This document shows, piece after piece, positions 62,995-64,000 of a DNA stretch of 64,000 bases. The stretch lies in assembly GCA_015056575.1 (NCBI GenBank), contig SVGA01000009.1:1-64000 (forward strand), in the 5' to 3' direction. The translations under genes were made by a program, and so were the position numbers. The stretch comes from Butyrivibrio sp. Its GTDB lineage: Bacteria > Bacillota > Clostridia > Lachnospirales > Lachnospiraceae. The notes below the pieces were generated by a model. That model had not been told where the DNA came from. It was given only the letters and a program-made list of their open reading frames with translations, and searched no databases. The first letter of the stretch is position 1. Each line of letters begins with the position of its first letter.

Positions 62995-64000
62995 GGAGCT
63001 GAAGGAGCTCCTTGACAGCAGACAGTACACCAAGCTTCGCCAGACAATATCCGACATGAACACCACAGATATCGCTACCGCCATGAGTGAATTGGAGGAA
63101 GAGGATTCTCTTAAGATGTTCAGAATTTTGCCCAAGGATATGGCAGCTGACGTTTTTGCAGATCTGGAAGCTGATGTACAGCAATATATCATCAGGTCCA
63201 TGTCGGACCGTGAGGCATCCAACGTAATTGAAAATCTGATGGCCGATGACGCTACGGACATTCTGGAAGAAATGCCCGCCAGCGTTGTTAAGCGTATACT
63301 GGCCAATGCGAGCCCCGAGACCAGGGCTGATATCAATCACCTTCTGCAGTATCCTGAGGATTCCGCCGGTAGTATCATGACGGTGGAGTATGTTGACCTG
63401 CGTGAAGATATGACCGTGGGCGACGCCATTGACAGGATAAGGAAGAAGGGAGTTGATTCCGAGACCATCAATATCTGCTATGTTGTGACCAAGCAGAAGG
63501 TGCTGGTTGGAACAGTGGCACTTAGATATCTTTTGATCATGGAACCCGGTGAGATCATCGGTGATATCATGAACACCAATGTCATCAGTATCAACACCAT
63601 GACCGACCAGGAAGAAGCGGCAAGAATGTTCCAGAAGTACGGTTTCACCGCGATGCCTGTTGTGGATGCTGAGTCCCGAATGGTTGGTATCATCACCATC
63701 GATGACGTTGTGGACATCCTGGAAGAAGAGGCAACCGAGGATATCGAGAAGATGGCAGCTATTGTGCCCTCTGACAAGCCCTATCCCAAGGTTGGTATTT
63801 TTGAAACTTATAAAAGCCGTATACCATGGCTTTTGTTCCTGATGGTGAGCGCCACTTTTACCGGAGCCATCATCACAGGCTTTGAAGATGCACTTTCCGC
63901 CTATGTTGTCCTTACCGCATATATTCCGATGCTGATGGATACCGGCGGTAATGCAGGTTCCCAGGCCAGCGTTTCCATCATCCGTGGTCTGTCGCTTAAG
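62963..64000 (+). CDS. mgtE: magnesium transporter MgtE (3' end beyond window)
   Basis: The first 346 codons are open to the window end. An N-terminal helical domain (about 1-125), a CBS pair (about 130-255, with GSIMTVEYV, DIMNTNV and VGIITIDDVVDIL), a connecting helix, then the start of the membrane domain with the signature LMDTGGNAGSQAS that lines the pore. Intracellular Mg2+ closes the channel through the N and CBS domains. ATG 62963 follows AAAGGAG. The missing part would be about 100 residues with the last TM helices. Confidence 0.94.
   Translation, partial: MEIEEEKVLAEELKELLDSRQYTKLRQTISDMNTTDIATAMSELEEEDSLKMFRILPKDMAADVFADLEADVQQYIIRSMSDREASNVIENLMADDATDILEEMPASVVKRILANASPETRADINHLLQYPEDSAGSIMTVEYVDLREDMTVGDAIDRIRKKGVDSETINICYVVTKQKVLVGTVALRYLLIMEPGEIIGDIMNTNVISINTMTDQEEAARMFQKYGFTAMPVVDAESRMVGIITIDDVVDILEEEATEDIEKMAAIVPSDKPYPKVGIFETYKSRIPWLLFLMVSATFTGAIITGFEDALSAYVVLTAYIPMLMDTGGNAGSQASVSIIRGLSLK

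Overview
The window reads as a chromosome segment of an anaerobic, low-to-middle GC Firmicute of the class Clostridia, most likely a Lachnospiraceae member (Butyrivibrio, Pseudobutyrivibrio, Lachnospira or a relative; the genus cannot be fixed from this stretch). Evidence: the yaaO-like/yaaR/holB/yaaT/trmN6/rsmI cluster, the hprK-glk-murB-rapZ-whiA-crh cluster, an ATP-dependent PEP carboxykinase, sigma-A-like promoters (TTGnnn, 17 bp, TAnnnT), strong GGAGG ribosome sites and a type VIIb-like secretion locus. No rRNA, CRISPR array, prophage or intact insertion sequence is visible.

Layout. 1-151: initiator tRNA-Met (first base cut by the window edge) and tRNA-Phe. 271-8459: HD protein, PLP decarboxylase, pyruvate kinase, guanylate-kinase-like protein, YaaR, HolB, YaaT/RicT, TrmN6 and RsmI, tightly packed and often overlapping. 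8475-11595: cytosolic GH27 alpha-galactosidase and PckA. 11739-13349 (minus): CTP synthase, the only convincing minus-strand gene. 13549-15789: FtsH.

16056-40855 is the accessory heart of the window: a type VII secretion locus wrapped in Ser/Thr phospho-signalling. In order: a large Ig-repeat membrane-anchored surface protein; a chymotrypsin-fold protease with membrane anchor and cytosolic FHA domain, whose catalytic Ser is replaced by Cys; a DUF6382-like/FHA protein; a CpaE/MinD-like ATPase; a YukD/EsaB ubiquitin-like protein; an EssC-type ATPase with two FHA domains; two Esx-size proteins; two small helical partner proteins; an 1830-residue RHS/YD-repeat effector candidate; three small membrane proteins (immunity candidates); a PP2C phosphatase; a transmembrane Ser/Thr kinase; and a small membrane protein carrying a TTVLG motif also found in the protease protein. 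EsaA, EssA and EssB of canonical type VIIb systems are not recognisable. I infer that kinase and phosphatase set the phosphorylation state of Thr motifs read by the four FHA domains, gating secretion of the RHS effector.

41130-46557: mannitol-type PTS operon (EIICB, MtlR-like activator, EIIA, a SorE-like dehydrogenase instead of MtlD, and an HPr paralogue). 46668-48539: UvrC behind an unusual long hairpin. 48607-53553: HPr kinase, glucokinase, MurB, RapZ, WhiA and a Crh-like HPr. The two HPr paralogues are complementary: one keeps His15 but not Ser46, the other keeps Ser46 but not His15. 53838-62800: a large sensor diguanylate cyclase with no ribosome site and a promoter that almost touches its start codon, a GNAT protein, an Na/Pi cotransporter, a serine beta-lactamase-like hydrolase, a Nudix hydrolase and a Crp/Fnr regulator. 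62881-64000: MgtE, cut by the window end, behind a structured leader with a possible overlapping 37-codon upstream frame.

All gaps without a coding sequence are shorter than 300 bases; their promoters, terminators and hairpins are listed where visible.
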